NCBI GenBank assembly: GCA_031556475.1
Contig: JAVBSY010000046.1
Span: forward strand, 1 to 64,000
Length of the DNA stretch: 64,000 nt
Source: Azoarcus sp031556475
GTDB lineage: Bacteria > Pseudomonadota > Gammaproteobacteria > Burkholderiales > Rhodocyclaceae
Direction: 5' to 3'
Shown: piece by piece, positions 25,168 through 35,099 of the stretch
Numbering within the stretch: position 1 is the stretch's first letter
Layout: each line of letters begins with the position of its first letter
Made by a program: the position numbers and the translations under genes
The notes under the pieces: model-generated
Database searches by the model: none
The model's input: the letters and a program-made list of their open reading frames with translations, nothing else
Told to the model about the DNA's origin: nothing

Positions 25168-25545
25168 GCGAAAACAGAGTGCAACACACCGCTTTTCCTT
25201 CTCTATTTGGGGTCAGTCTGACCAAAATGCAACACCCCCTCCCAGCCGGAACCACACTCCCTGGCAACGGGGCAGGCCCACCTGCTATGCATTAGCGCCA
25301 AGCCAGCGTGGCAAAAAAGCACAGCGGATAATGGGCGTATGAAAATAAATCGTTGACGCTGTGCGGACAAATGCGTAAAAACTAGGCGTTCCAGCGTGCG
25401 AGATTGCGAACGCGCCGGTTTTGCTACAGCGCGGAGAGATACTCAGTCCAAACTGGGCAGTCCCGATTCGTTCGTGCAGTACTGTATTAATGCGTTGGCT
25501 GGAGAGGCGATCTGTACACAGTAACACTTTAAGGATTAAAGCAAT
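25168..25545. other. 378-base divergent region clpS-cspA
   Basis: I see no protein or known RNA gene. It must hold the clpS promoter (not identified), the predicted cspA promoter at 25353-25381 and the long cspA leader. A short inverted repeat GGTCA-GTC-TGACC lies near 25212-25224. Confidence 0.6.
25353..25381 (+). promoter_or_regulatory. Predicted cspA promoter with long 5' leader
   Basis: TTGACG (25353-25358), a 17-base spacer and TAAAAA (25376-25381) place the start near 25388, giving a leader of about 158 bases before the ATG. E. coli cspA has a leader of almost the same length that acts as a cold-sensing RNA thermoswitch, so a structured regulatory leader is likely here. Confidence 0.55.
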
Positions 25546-25749
25546 ATGGCAACTGGCACTGTCAAATGGTTCAATGACTCCAAGGGTTTCGGGTTCATTA
25601 CCCCGGATGATGGCAGCGAAGACCTGTTCGCGCATTTCTCTGCCATCAACATGAACGGCTTCAAGACTCTGAAGGAAGGCGAAAAGGTCTCCTTCGAAGT
25701 CACGCAGGGGCCGAAGGGTAAGCAAGCTTCGAACATTCAAAAGGCCTGA
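25546..25749 (+). CDS. cspA: Cold-shock protein, CspA family
   Basis: The 67-residue protein is a complete cold-shock domain with the RNP1 motif KGFGFI (13-18) and RNP2-like DLFAHFSAI (26-34). It binds single-stranded RNA and DNA and acts as an RNA chaperone. An AAGGA lies upstream of the ATG (ACTTTAAGGATTAAAGCAAT region). It has its own promoter, a long leader and a strong terminator, so it is monocistronic. Which Csp paralogue this is, and whether it is cold-induced, cannot be told from sequence. Confidence 0.97.
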   Translation: MATGTVKWFNDSKGFGFITPDDGSEDLFAHFSAINMNGFKTLKEGEKVSFEVTQGPKGKQASNIQKA

Positions 25750-25801
25750 TTGGCCTGTGGAGGATTGACGCTCACCGGGCGTCACTGGATTAAAAATAAA
25801 G

Positions 25802-25830
25802 AAGGCCGCCAGAACATCGGCGGCCTTTTC
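25802..25830. terminator. Bidirectional terminator between cspA and rpmG
   Basis: AAGGCCGCC (25802-25810) and GGCGGCCTT (25819-25827) form a 9-bp stem with an 8-base loop. T-rich sequence follows on the plus strand (TTCCTTTT) and A-rich sequence precedes it, so it can end cspA and the convergent rpmB-rpmG transcript. Confidence 0.88.
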
Positions 25831-25896
25831 CTTTTCCGTCACCCCCTCGAATGAACAAAGGGGCTGCAGCTATCGCTGTACAACCCTCGCTGCAAG

Positions 25897-26064
25897 CTAC
25901 TTGAGCTTGATTTCCTTATACGGGACGTGCTTGCGCGCAACCGGGTCGTATTTATTGAACTCCAACTTCTCCGGCGTTGTGCGCTTGTTCTTCGAAGTTG
26001 TATAGAAATGACCGGTACCAGCGGTCGACTCCAGCTTGATCTGTTCTCGGGCGCCTTTGGCCAT
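25897..26064 (-). CDS. rpmG: 50S ribosomal protein L33
   Basis: A 55-residue frame reads MAKGAREQIKLESTAGTGHFYTTSKNKRTTPEKLEFNKYDP, the usual L33. The two CxxC zinc-binding pairs of the zinc form are absent, so this is the zinc-independent type. It follows rpmB by 41 bases on the same strand, the standard rpmB-rpmG pair, and ends before a shared bidirectional terminator. Confidence 0.96.
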   Translation of the reverse strand: MAKGAREQIKLESTAGTGHFYTTSKNKRTTPEKLEFNKYDPVARKHVPYKEIKLK

Positions 26065-26105
26065 GATTCTCTCCGTTCGATTGCGGGCGGATCAGTGCCG
26101 CGCGA

Positions 26106-26342
26106 TTACAGTTTCTCGCCGCGGGCGCGAAGCTCGGCGACGACGACGTCGAGGCCTCTCTTGTCGATAGTACGCAGCCCCGCATTGGAAACGCGAAGAC
26201 GAATCCAACGGTTTTCACTTTCGCTCCAGAACCTGCGATTTTGCAGGTTGGGCAGAAAGCGGCGCTTGGTTTTGTTGTTGGCGTGAGAAACGTTATTTCC
26301 CACCATCGGTGCTTTACCGGTTACTTGGCAGACGCGAGCCAT
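26106..26342 (-). CDS. rpmB: 50S ribosomal protein L28
   Basis: From the ATG at 26342 the protein has 78 residues: MARVCQVTGKAPMVGNNVSHANNKTKRRFLPNLQ is the L28 signature, with WIRLRVSNAGLRTIDKRG at the C-terminal half. CTGGAG lies seven bases before the ATG. An open frame extending to 26420 has no support. rpmG follows. A promoter-like pair lies at 26381-26410 just upstream, so the pair is probably independent of radC. Confidence 0.97.
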   Translation of the reverse strand: MARVCQVTGKAPMVGNNVSHANNKTKRRFLPNLQNRRFWSESENRWIRLRVSNAGLRTIDKRGLDVVVAELRARGEKL

Positions 26343-26380
26343 GCGGTGCTCCAGGGAATTCTGTTTGCGAAAAGATTTCG

Positions 26381-26410
26381 AATATACCGCACTTTCCGAC
26401 AGGAGCGCAA
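26381..26410 (-). promoter_or_regulatory. Predicted rpmB-rpmG promoter
   Basis: On the minus strand TTGCGC (26410-26405), an 18-base spacer and TATATT (26386-26381, five of six consensus bases) would start transcription near 26374, about 32 bases before rpmB. The -35 is weak. Confidence 0.45.
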
Positions 26411-26429
26411 GCCAAAACATCGTCTTATC

Positions 26430-26459
26430 TTCTACGCGATAAGGTTCTACGCGATAAGG
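26430..26459. repeat. Tandem 15-bp duplication at the 3' end of radC
   Basis: TTCTACGCGATAAGG occurs twice in direct tandem (26430-26444 and 26445-26459). The right copy includes the last codons and stop of radC, so the left copy is a duplicate of the gene tail placed directly behind it. Confidence 0.8.
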
Positions 26460-27127
26460 CCGCGCTCTGCAAAGGAAACCGGAGCACCGTAGGCGGGAAC
26501 GATGAAGTGGTCGAGTACACGCACATCCACGAAAGCAAGCGCGCCTTTCAGCGTATCGGTCAGGACTTTGTCTGCGGTGCTGGGTTCGGCTGCGCCGGAA
26601 GGATGATTATGGGCAAAGATCACCGCCGCGGCATTGTGGGCAAGGGCGAGCTTGACCACTTCACGCGGGTAGACGCTCGTTTGCGTAAGCGTGCCGCGAA
26701 ACAGGTCGACAGCATGGATCAGGTTGTTGCGCGCATCGAGCAGAACCACGCAAAAAGTCTCATGGGGCAGATGCCCCAGACGCAAGCGCAGCCACTCGCG
26801 CACCGTTTCGGGCGAATCGAATACATCGCGCCTGGCCATGCGCTCACCCAATGCGCGGCGGGCCAGTTCCATCACCGCCTGTAGTTGGGCATACTTCGCC
26901 AACCCCATGCCGGGAACGGCGACGAACTCCTCGGCCGCAGCGTTACACAGCCGAGTCAGCGAACCAAAGCGGCTGATCAGATGGCGAGCCAGATCGACCG
27001 CGCTTTGTCCGCGCATGCCGACGCGCAGAAACAAGGCGAGCAGTTCGGCATCGGACAAGGCCTGCGGCCCCCGCGTCAGCAATTTTTCCCGCGGACGCTC
27101 GTCTTCGGGCCAGTCGGTGATTGCCAT
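26447..27127 (-). CDS. radC: RadC family (JAMM/MPN+) protein
   Basis: From the ATG at 27127 this is 226 residues, the usual length. The N-terminal UPF0758 part has a helix-hairpin-helix-like segment (VPGMGLAKYAQLQA), and the C-terminal JAMM metal site is intact: Glu123 in PHETF, His173 and His175 in HNHPSG and Asp186. The molecular function is still debated; early links to DNA repair were not upheld in E. coli. A longer frame to 27223 is ignored because it would enter the divergent coaBC promoter region. Confidence 0.92.
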   Translation of the reverse strand: MAITDWPEDERPREKLLTRGPQALSDAELLALFLRVGMRGQSAVDLARHLISRFGSLTRLCNAAAEEFVAVPGMGLAKYAQLQAVMELARRALGERMARRDVFDSPETVREWLRLRLGHLPHETFCVVLLDARNNLIHAVDLFRGTLTQTSVYPREVVKLALAHNAAAVIFAHNHPSGAAEPSTADKVLTDTLKGALAFVDVRVLDHFIVPAYGAPVSFAERGLIA

Positions 27128-27182
27128 AGAATTGTTTCCGTTCGACGTGATCCGGAATAGTTTAACTGTATTTATTAACACT

Positions 27183-28394
27183 ATGACTACGCTGCTGGGA
27201 AAAAAACTGGTGCTGGGCGTCACGGGCGGCGTGGCGGCTTATAAAGCCGCCGAGCTTGTACGCCTTCTGGGCAAGGCGGGCGCGGACGTACATGTCGTAC
27301 TGACCGAAGCTGGCGCACGTTTCGTCACGCCCATCACGTTCCAGGCCTTGTCGGGCAATCCGGTATGGACCGATCTATGGGACACGCGCATGAGCAACAA
27401 CATGGCCCATATCGATTTGAGCCGCAGCGCGGACGCAGTGCTGATCGCACCGGCATCGGCCGACTTCATCGCCAAACTGGTCCACGGACGCGCGGACGAC
27501 CTGCTCTCCACGCTCTGTCTCGCCCGCGATTGTCCGCTCATGGTCGCACCGGCAATGAACCGCCAGATGTGGGAACATCCGGCCACACAGCGCAACCTTG
27601 CGCTGCTCCGCGCGGATGGCGCCACGATATTCGGCCCCGCTGCCGGCGATCAGGCCTGTGGAGAAGTCGGCATGGGGCGGATGGAAGAGGCGGCGGAACT
27701 GCTCGAGCGCGTAGCCGGCTTTTTCGTTCCCAAGCGGCTGGCCGGCCGTCACGTGCTCATGACCGCAGGCCCCACTTTCGAGGCGATCGATCCGGTTCGT
27801 GGCATCACCAACACCAGTTCGGGCAAGATGGGTTATGCCTTGGCACGAGCCTGCGTCCAGGCCGGCGCCGAAGTCACCCTGGTGAGCGGCCCGGTGGCGC
27901 TACCCACACCGCTTGGCGTGCACCGCATCGACGTACACAGCGCCCGTGAAATGCACGACGCGGTGATGAGCGCACTGCCAGATACCGATGTTTTCATTGG
28001 CGTAGCCGCCGTAGCCGATTACCGGCCACTGCAAACGGCTGAACACAAGGTCAAGAAAACCGCTGCGGACATGACGCTCACCCTGACACCCAACCCAGAC
28101 ATTCTCGCGGAGGTCGCGGCACGGCCCGACGCTCCGTTCTGTGTCGGTTTCGCGGCGGAAAGCCAGAATCTGGACGCTTATGCGGAAAACAAGCGACGCA
28201 GGAAGAACGTGCCGCTGTTGGTCGGCAACCTTGTTGGCGACAGCCTTGGAAGCGACGACAACACCGTCGTGCTCTATGACGACAACGGACGGCATCCGCT
28301 TCCACCCGCGAACAAAGTGGTGGTGGCGCGGCATATCGTCACTCATCTGACCGAGTTGCTCGATCAATCCACGCGCCCTGCTTCCGCTACCTGA
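27183..28394 (+). CDS. coaBC: Bifunctional phosphopantothenoylcysteine decarboxylase/synthetase
   Basis: The 403-residue CoaBC makes 4'-phosphopantetheine for coenzyme A. The N-terminal FMN-dependent CoaC half shows VTGGVAAYKAAELVRLL, the PAMNRQMWEHPATQ motif and the substrate-clamp cysteine in DQACGEVGMGRM. The C-terminal CoaB half has TAGPTFEAIDPVRGITNTSSGKMG and the KVKK segment. Start ATG at 27183 (MTTLLGKKLVLGVTGG); the frame is open much further upstream but that part is antisense to radC. It is followed after 16 bases by dut, a frequent pairing. Confidence 0.97.
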   Translation: MTTLLGKKLVLGVTGGVAAYKAAELVRLLGKAGADVHVVLTEAGARFVTPITFQALSGNPVWTDLWDTRMSNNMAHIDLSRSADAVLIAPASADFIAKLVHGRADDLLSTLCLARDCPLMVAPAMNRQMWEHPATQRNLALLRADGATIFGPAAGDQACGEVGMGRMEEAAELLERVAGFFVPKRLAGRHVLMTAGPTFEAIDPVRGITNTSSGKMGYALARACVQAGAEVTLVSGPVALPTPLGVHRIDVHSAREMHDAVMSALPDTDVFIGVAAVADYRPLQTAEHKVKKTAADMTLTLTPNPDILAEVAARPDAPFCVGFAAESQNLDAYAENKRRRKNVPLLVGNLVGDSLGSDDNTVVLYDDNGRHPLPPANKVVVARHIVTHLTELLDQSTRPASAT

Positions 28395-28410
28395 ATAGAG
28401 GAATCCCACC

Positions 28411-28860
28411 ATGCACCGCATCGACGTCAAACTGCTCGACCCTCGCCTCAAATCGCAACCGCCGGCCTATGCGACAAGCGGCGCGGCCGGCCTGGATCTG
28501 CGCGCCTGCGTCGATGCGTCCATCGTGCTGCACCCTGGCGAAACAACCCTTGTTCCAAGCGGCCTGGCCATCCACCTGGCAGATCGGGGCTTGGCCGCGA
28601 TGGTGCTGCCACGCTCCGGCCTGGGTCATAAGCACGGTATCGTGCTGGGCAACCTGGTCGGTCTGATCGATTCCGATTACCAGGGGCAGATTTTCGTTTC
28701 GGTATGGAATCGCGGGCGCGAAACCTTCACCATCCAGCCAATGGAGCGCATCGCCCAGTTGGTTGTCGTACCCGTGCTGCAAGTCGGCTTCAACGTCGTA
28801 GACGATTTCGACACCAGCGAGCGCGGCGGAAACGGCTTCGGCAGCACCGGCCAACACTGA
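28411..28860 (+). CDS. dut: dUTP diphosphatase
   Basis: The 149-residue trimeric dUTPase hydrolyses dUTP to dUMP and keeps uracil out of DNA. The family motifs are all visible: YATSGAAGLDLRA (I), PRSGLGHKHG (II), GNLVGLIDSDYQGQI (III), RIAQLVV (IV) and the flexible C-terminal RGGNGFGSTG (V). It follows coaBC by 16 bases and precedes the NUDIX gene by ten, so two nucleotide-sanitising enzymes share an operon. Confidence 0.97.
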   Translation: MHRIDVKLLDPRLKSQPPAYATSGAAGLDLRACVDASIVLHPGETTLVPSGLAIHLADRGLAAMVLPRSGLGHKHGIVLGNLVGLIDSDYQGQIFVSVWNRGRETFTIQPMERIAQLVVVPVLQVGFNVVDDFDTSERGGNGFGSTGQH

Positions 28861-28870
28861 ACTGAAGCGC

Positions 28871-29320
28871 ATGCCGCACACGGGGATTCCAACTGGTGTC
28901 CACATCCTTTGCGAGCGAGATGGCCGCATTCTGCTCATGCGACGCGCCGGCACGGGATTTTTCGACGGCTTGTACAGCCTGCCGGGCGGACATGTGGAGG
29001 CAGGCGAATCGATCCTGGCCGCGGCGGTGAGGGAAATACGCGAAGAAACCGGTCTTGTCGTCGCCACCGCCGATCTGGCGTGGCTCGGCGCAGTCCATCG
29101 CCTGTCCGACACCAATCGCATCGACTTTTTCGTTCGAGCGACACACTGGCAAGGCGAACCGCGCATTCTCGAACCCGCGAAGTGCGACCACCTGGACTGG
29201 TTCGAGCGCAGCGCGCTGCCGCCACAGACCGTTCCCTACATACGCACGGCGCTGGAAAAGACCGCGACACCGTGGATATTGGAACTCGGCTGGCAGCCAC
29301 TCGCCGTCAGCGTCGTCTAG
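28871..29320 (+). CDS. NUDIX hydrolase
   Basis: The 149-residue protein contains a complete Nudix box at about 40-62 (GHVEAGESILAAAVREIREETGL), matching GX5EX7REUXEEXGU. The N-terminal HILCERDGRILLMRRAGTGFFDGLYSLPGG resembles pyrophosphohydrolases acting on nucleotides such as (d)NTPs or sugar nucleotides, but the substrate cannot be read off. It is last in the coaBC-dut operon and ends seven bases before the convergent aceK stop. Confidence 0.88.
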   Translation: MPHTGIPTGVHILCERDGRILLMRRAGTGFFDGLYSLPGGHVEAGESILAAAVREIREETGLVVATADLAWLGAVHRLSDTNRIDFFVRATHWQGEPRILEPAKCDHLDWFERSALPPQTVPYIRTALEKTATPWILELGWQPLAVSVV

Positions 29321-29326
29321 CCCTCC

Positions 29327-31102
29327 TCAAGCCGCCTGCTGCGCCTCTTTCTGCGTCCCGCCGAAAAGATTGCAAAAACGCAGTTCGGCCGGGTAGGGGA
29401 AAAAATCCTCGACCCTGCCGCTACGGATAGCATCCTGCGCACCTTGCCAGAAAGCAGGGTCGAGCAGATCGCGGTGATGCTTCAGGAAGGCCTTGCGCAC
29501 CCGCGGCGCACCCAGCAGGAAAGTGGCGAACTCCTCGGGGAAAACATCCATTGGCGCCGCCGAGTACCAGGCCTCGCTGGACATTTCCATTTCCTCGTAC
29601 GGCGCAGGCGGGATACGGCGGAAATTCATGTCGGTCATGTACTCGATCTCGTCGTAGTCGTAGAACACGACCCGGCCATAGCGCGTAACGCCAAAGTTTT
29701 TCCACAGCATGTCGCCAGGGAAAATGTTGGCGATGGCAAGATCGCGGATGGCATTGCCGTATTCACGCACCGCGTGCTCGACATCGTCGTCCGCAGCCTG
29801 TTCGAGATAGATATTGAGCGGCGTCATGCGCCGTTCGATGTAGAAGTGCTTGATGATGACCGAATCGCCCTCGATTTCGAACGAAGAAGGCGCCAGGGCG
29901 CGCAGTTCATCGAGCAGTTCGGGGTGGAATCGCGACAGCGGCAGGGCCGCATAGGAGAACTCCAGCGTATCGGCCATGCGGCCGACGCGGTCCACCTGCT
30001 TCACCATCAGGTATTTACGCTTGACCGTGGCACGGTCCATGTTTTTCGAGCTGCCGAACACATCCTTGATGATTTTGAACACATAGGGATAGGACGGCAG
30101 CGTGAACACCAGCATCACCAGGCCGCGAATGCCTGGCGCGATGATGAAACGGTCGTTCGAATGGCGCAGATGGGCGACGAGATCGCGGAAGAACATGGTC
30201 TTGCCCTGCTTGCCCAGACCGAGCATCGTGTATAGCTCGCTACGCGGCTTGTTCGGCATGATCGAGCGCAGGAATTGGACATAGCCGGAAGGCACCTCCA
30301 TATCCACCATGAAATAAGCGCGCGACAGCGAAAACAGCACAGAGATGCGCCACGGGTCGAGCAAAATGGTGTCGATGCACAGCAAGCCGCGTTCGTTGTG
30401 GCGTACCGCGACCGCGAAGGGGTACTCCTGGTAGCCGTTGACCCCTTTGCCGATGATGTATGCGGTCTTGTTGCGGTAGAACGCCGAATACAGCACCTGG
30501 ATCTGGCAATTCACCTCCATCTCGGGCCACGCGCCGATGTGGCTCAACGCGGTACGCAGGATGTGGTCCACGTCGCGATCCAGATCCTCGAACGGCCTCT
30601 GCCAATCGAAATCCTCGACCACGCGCTTGATCGTCGCGCGCAAACCGCCATCCTGCGGGTAGTAACTCGAATACACAGGCGGATAGGACTCGATGAACTC
30701 GGTCGATACCGCCGGGCGGGCAAAAAGATAGTCGTTGTTGAAATAGGTGCGGTGCAGAATCTTGCAGCACACGGAATTGAAAAAGGTTTCCGCCAACTCC
30801 GGCTGCTTGTGGTTTATCAGTATGCCGATGTAGTGATTTTTGACCTGCTGCCAAGTGGTGTCGTCCAACGAGTCCGCATCGAATTCTTCATGCAGCCGCA
30901 CCACCATCTCTTCCACGCGCTCGTCGTAGAACTGTACGCGCACGCGCACGGAGTCCAACTGCGCCCGCCAATCGGCAGCCTCGAAAAACTCCTTTGCTCG
31001 CCGGGATGTACCGCGAAAAATCCGGTAATGCTTGTTGAAGCCTTCGACCAAGGCCTCGGCGATCGCCTCTGCGACCGGATTTTCCCCTGAGGGCATATCC
31101 AT
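29327..31102 (-). CDS. aceK: Isocitrate dehydrogenase kinase/phosphatase
   Basis: The 591-residue AceK phosphorylates and dephosphorylates isocitrate dehydrogenase, switching carbon between the TCA cycle and the glyoxylate shunt. The ATP-recognition segment APGIRGLVMLVFTLPSYPYVFKIIKD (around 340-365) is characteristic, as is the PGDMLWKNFGVTRYGRVVFYDYDEIEYMTD stretch near 470-500. It is divergent from icd, its substrate, instead of in an aceBAK operon. ATG at 31102 has GGAGGAAAC-like purines upstream. No isocitrate lyase or malate synthase gene is in this window. Confidence 0.96.
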   Translation of the reverse strand: MDMPSGENPVAEAIAEALVEGFNKHYRIFRGTSRRAKEFFEAADWRAQLDSVRVRVQFYDERVEEMVVRLHEEFDADSLDDTTWQQVKNHYIGILINHKQPELAETFFNSVCCKILHRTYFNNDYLFARPAVSTEFIESYPPVYSSYYPQDGGLRATIKRVVEDFDWQRPFEDLDRDVDHILRTALSHIGAWPEMEVNCQIQVLYSAFYRNKTAYIIGKGVNGYQEYPFAVAVRHNERGLLCIDTILLDPWRISVLFSLSRAYFMVDMEVPSGYVQFLRSIMPNKPRSELYTMLGLGKQGKTMFFRDLVAHLRHSNDRFIIAPGIRGLVMLVFTLPSYPYVFKIIKDVFGSSKNMDRATVKRKYLMVKQVDRVGRMADTLEFSYAALPLSRFHPELLDELRALAPSSFEIEGDSVIIKHFYIERRMTPLNIYLEQAADDDVEHAVREYGNAIRDLAIANIFPGDMLWKNFGVTRYGRVVFYDYDEIEYMTDMNFRRIPPAPYEEMEMSSEAWYSAAPMDVFPEEFATFLLGAPRVRKAFLKHHRDLLDPAFWQGAQDAIRSGRVEDFFPYPAELRFCNLFGGTQKEAQQAA

Positions 31103-31380
31103 CCAGTTTCCTCCTTTTTACTCCCCATCGCGGGCGCCATGTGGTTCGGCATTATTTCGTTATTGATCGCCTGTCGCCCCGCCGGCCAGCGTGGAATTCT
31201 ACCATCGGGAGACTGCTCCGCCGGCCACCGCTTGCTTTCGACAAGCATGGATTTGGGCGATAATCCCGCCTCGGTGCGCAGCAGGACAATTTGATGGACA
31301 GCGATCTGCCCGCTCCGACTGTCCCTGATCGTACTCGTCGAAGTGCCATTACAGAAATCCATCCACATGAGGGAGCAAGA

Positions 31381-32625
<1,245 letters not shown>

Positions 32626-32667
32626 TGCACCACGCGCAGCGGCCTGCACAGTTGCTGCTGCACGAAC

Positions 32668-32697
32668 AAAAACCGCCGTTTTTCAACGGCGGTTTTT
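32668..32697. terminator. Strong terminator between icd and the TraB-like gene
   Basis: A 13-bp stem (AAAAACCGCCGTT at 32668-32680 with AACGGCGGTTTTT at 32685-32697) and a four-base loop is followed by GTTT on the plus strand and mirrored by T-rich sequence on the minus strand. It can serve icd and the convergent gene. Confidence 0.93.
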
Positions 32698-32763
32698 GTT
32701 TGAATGACCAAAAAACAACGGCGCCCCTCTCCGGTTCCCCCGCAGCCCCATATACCGGCACCG

Positions 32764-33666
32764 CTACGGTCTTGCGGAAGTCTCTAGCTGACGAACTTTG
32801 AAGCCTTGCCGGGCAAGCAGCGCGGGAATCGAGTCGCGACCGACGAGGTGGCCGCTTCCAACAACAACAAAAGCCGGCTCACCTTTACGTGCCAGCCTGG
32901 CAATCGATTCACTCATCGCGCGGTTACGCTGAGCGTACATCGCTTCTGTGAATGACTCGCTTGAGGCGCTGATCTGCTCCGCTTTCTGGAGTATTTCCTC
33001 CAAGCGTTCGGCATCGCCCGTCTGCCAGGCAGCAACCATCTCTTCGAGCATCTCGTTCAACGATCCGTCGTCCACCGCTGCCATCACGGCACGCAAGCCA
33101 TTTAGCGAATCGGCGCGGCTACCGGCATTGAGCGCCCGAACCTGTTGCTCGACCGTCTCAAGTTCCACCAGGCGCTTACCGCCCCTCTTTGCCCGACCGA
33201 GAAAGTGAAGATCCGTCCCGTAGAGTGGGAGCAACCCCACCCGCTGCGCGGCCGCGAACGTCACCATGAGGCTGGCGATATTCGGCGTGAGATTTTCCAT
33301 CGCCGACTCCGGCACTTCCAAAGCCTGGAGTTGGCGCCTCAAGCGGTCCCATTCGGCCTCGCTCAGATCGGACCGCAGATCCCCGCCACTCTCGTCGTTT
33401 TGAAACAGCGCCGCAGCCACTCCAGGCTGTGTCGGGTCAAGTTCGATCGCCAGGACAGCGGCCTTGGAAAATCGCGCTTCGACCGCCCTTGGCAATGGAA
33501 AACAGTCCGCCCGGCATAGATGCACCGAACCGAAAAGCCAGACCGGCGCGGAACCGCCCGTGACCTCCCAAAGCAGCACATCGGCCCGCGCCCACGGCAT
33601 GGCGCAAAACAACGCGAGCAACAACAGCCCGCCGCACAAGCGCCGGCGCCAACTTCCGAGCCTCAT
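32764..33666 (-). CDS. TraB/GumN family secreted or anchored protein
   Basis: From the ATG at 33666 the protein has 300 residues with a signal peptide (RRRLCGGLLLLALFCAMPWARA). The two short GxH-type motifs of the TraB/PrgY/GumN family are present: VWLFGSVHLCRADCFPLP near the N-terminus and VVVGSGHLVGRDSIPALLARQGF near the C-terminus, and they are thought to form a metal-dependent peptidase-like site. Function in bacteria is not settled. A GTG at 33711 is an alternative start. It lies 117 bases after purA on the same strand and may be the last gene of the long minus-strand block. Confidence 0.85.
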   Translation of the reverse strand: MRLGSWRRRLCGGLLLLALFCAMPWARADVLLWEVTGGSAPVWLFGSVHLCRADCFPLPRAVEARFSKAAVLAIELDPTQPGVAAALFQNDESGGDLRSDLSEAEWDRLRRQLQALEVPESAMENLTPNIASLMVTFAAAQRVGLLPLYGTDLHFLGRAKRGGKRLVELETVEQQVRALNAGSRADSLNGLRAVMAAVDDGSLNEMLEEMVAAWQTGDAERLEEILQKAEQISASSESFTEAMYAQRNRAMSESIARLARKGEPAFVVVGSGHLVGRDSIPALLARQGFKVRQLETSARP

Positions 33667-33783
33667 CTTCCCGTTCAACGCTTCCCCTCGACTCACACGG
33701 TCACCCGGCACAGCAGCGATTTGGCATACCGATTACGGCAAACTCTCACCTCGACGGCAACGTGACGCGGGAATCAGACCGGC

Positions 33784-35094
33784 TCAAGCACCAAAAGGAT
33801 GGCGGCGCAGGATAGTTTCGTCGCGCTCGGGGCCGGTGGAAATCACGTCGATCGGAATCTCACAGATTTCCTCGATCCGGTGCAGATAGGCGCGCGCTTC
33901 CTGCGGCAGCGCATCCCAACGGCGCGCGCCGAAAGTCGTACCGCTCCAACCAGGCATGATTTCGTAGATCGGCTCGCAACGCGTCACTTCCTCCGACCCC
34001 ATCGGCAGCAGATCGATCCGCTTGCCGTCGAGCAGATAGCCGGTGCAAAGTTTCAGCTCATTCAAGCCGTCAAGCACGTCGAGCTTGGTGATGCACAGCC
34101 CGGTAACGCCATTGATGATGATCGAGCGCTTCAAGGCCGCCAGGTCAAGCCAGCCGCAGCGACGCTTGCGCCCGGTCACGGTACCGAACTCGCGCCCCTT
34201 GACGGACATCTGCGTTCCTGGCGCACCAGCGGTTTCGATGTCCAGTTCGGTCGGGAACGGGCCGCCGCCAACGCGGGTACAGTAGGCCTTGGTAATGCCA
34301 AGCACGTAATGCAGCCGCCCCGGGCCGACACCCGAGCCCGCCGCGGCCTGGCCCGCCACACAGTTGCTCGATGTGACGAAGGGATACGTACCGTGGTCGA
34401 TATCGAGCAAGGTACCTTGCGCGCCCTCGAACAGCAGACTGCCGCCAGCCTTGTTGATTGCGTACAGATCGGCGGAAACGTCGGTCACCATCGGCAGGAT
34501 TTCCGCCGCATCGGTCATGGCCTGATCGAAAACCGCCTGGAATTCCACCGCCTCGGCACCGAGATGATGAACGAGAACGAAATTGTGGTATTCGAGGTTG
34601 GCCTTCAGCTTCTCGGCAAAACGGGCGCGATCGAACAAATCGTACACCCGCAATGCACGGCGGGCGACCTTGTCTTCATACGTAGGGCCGATGCCTTTGC
34701 CGGTGGTGCCGATTTTGTCGCCGGCAGCCTTGGCCGCCTCGCGGGCGCGGTCGAGCGCGGAATGATAGCCAAGGATCAACGGGCAGCCGGGGCTGATGCG
34801 CAACCGCTCGCGAACCTGGATGCCGCCTGCTTCGAGCGTGCGGATTTCCGCCAGCAGATGGTGAATGTCGAGTACCACGCCGTTGCCGATGTAGCACGCG
34901 ACACCCTCGCGCACGATGCCGGAAGGCACCAGGTTGAGCTTGTATTCGTCGCGCCCGATCACCAGCGTATGGCCGGCGTTGTGCCCGCCCTGAAAGCGCA
35001 CCACGCCGCTGGCATGGTCGGTCAGCCAATCGACGATTTTCCCTTTGCCCTCGTCGCCCCACTGTGTGCCGACGATCACTACGTTCTTTGCCAT
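33784..35094 (-). CDS. purA: Adenylosuccinate synthetase
   Basis: The 436-residue GTP-dependent enzyme makes adenylosuccinate from IMP and aspartate. The P-loop variant QWGDEGKGK is at 11-19, followed by GGHNAGHT, and the middle contains GTTGKGIGPTYEDKVAR; the C-terminal region holds CTGYLLDGKRID. ATG at 35094 has AGAGGA nine bases upstream. It starts six bases after the hisZ stop, the conserved hisZ-purA pair of beta- and gammaproteobacteria. Confidence 0.98.
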   Translation of the reverse strand: MAKNVVIVGTQWGDEGKGKIVDWLTDHASGVVRFQGGHNAGHTLVIGRDEYKLNLVPSGIVREGVACYIGNGVVLDIHHLLAEIRTLEAGGIQVRERLRISPGCPLILGYHSALDRAREAAKAAGDKIGTTGKGIGPTYEDKVARRALRVYDLFDRARFAEKLKANLEYHNFVLVHHLGAEAVEFQAVFDQAMTDAAEILPMVTDVSADLYAINKAGGSLLFEGAQGTLLDIDHGTYPFVTSSNCVAGQAAAGSGVGPGRLHYVLGITKAYCTRVGGGPFPTELDIETAGAPGTQMSVKGREFGTVTGRKRRCGWLDLAALKRSIIINGVTGLCITKLDVLDGLNELKLCTGYLLDGKRIDLLPMGSEEVTRCEPIYEIMPGWSGTTFGARRWDALPQEARAYLHRIEEICEIPIDVISTGPERDETILRRHPFGA

Positions 35095-35099
35095 CGTGC

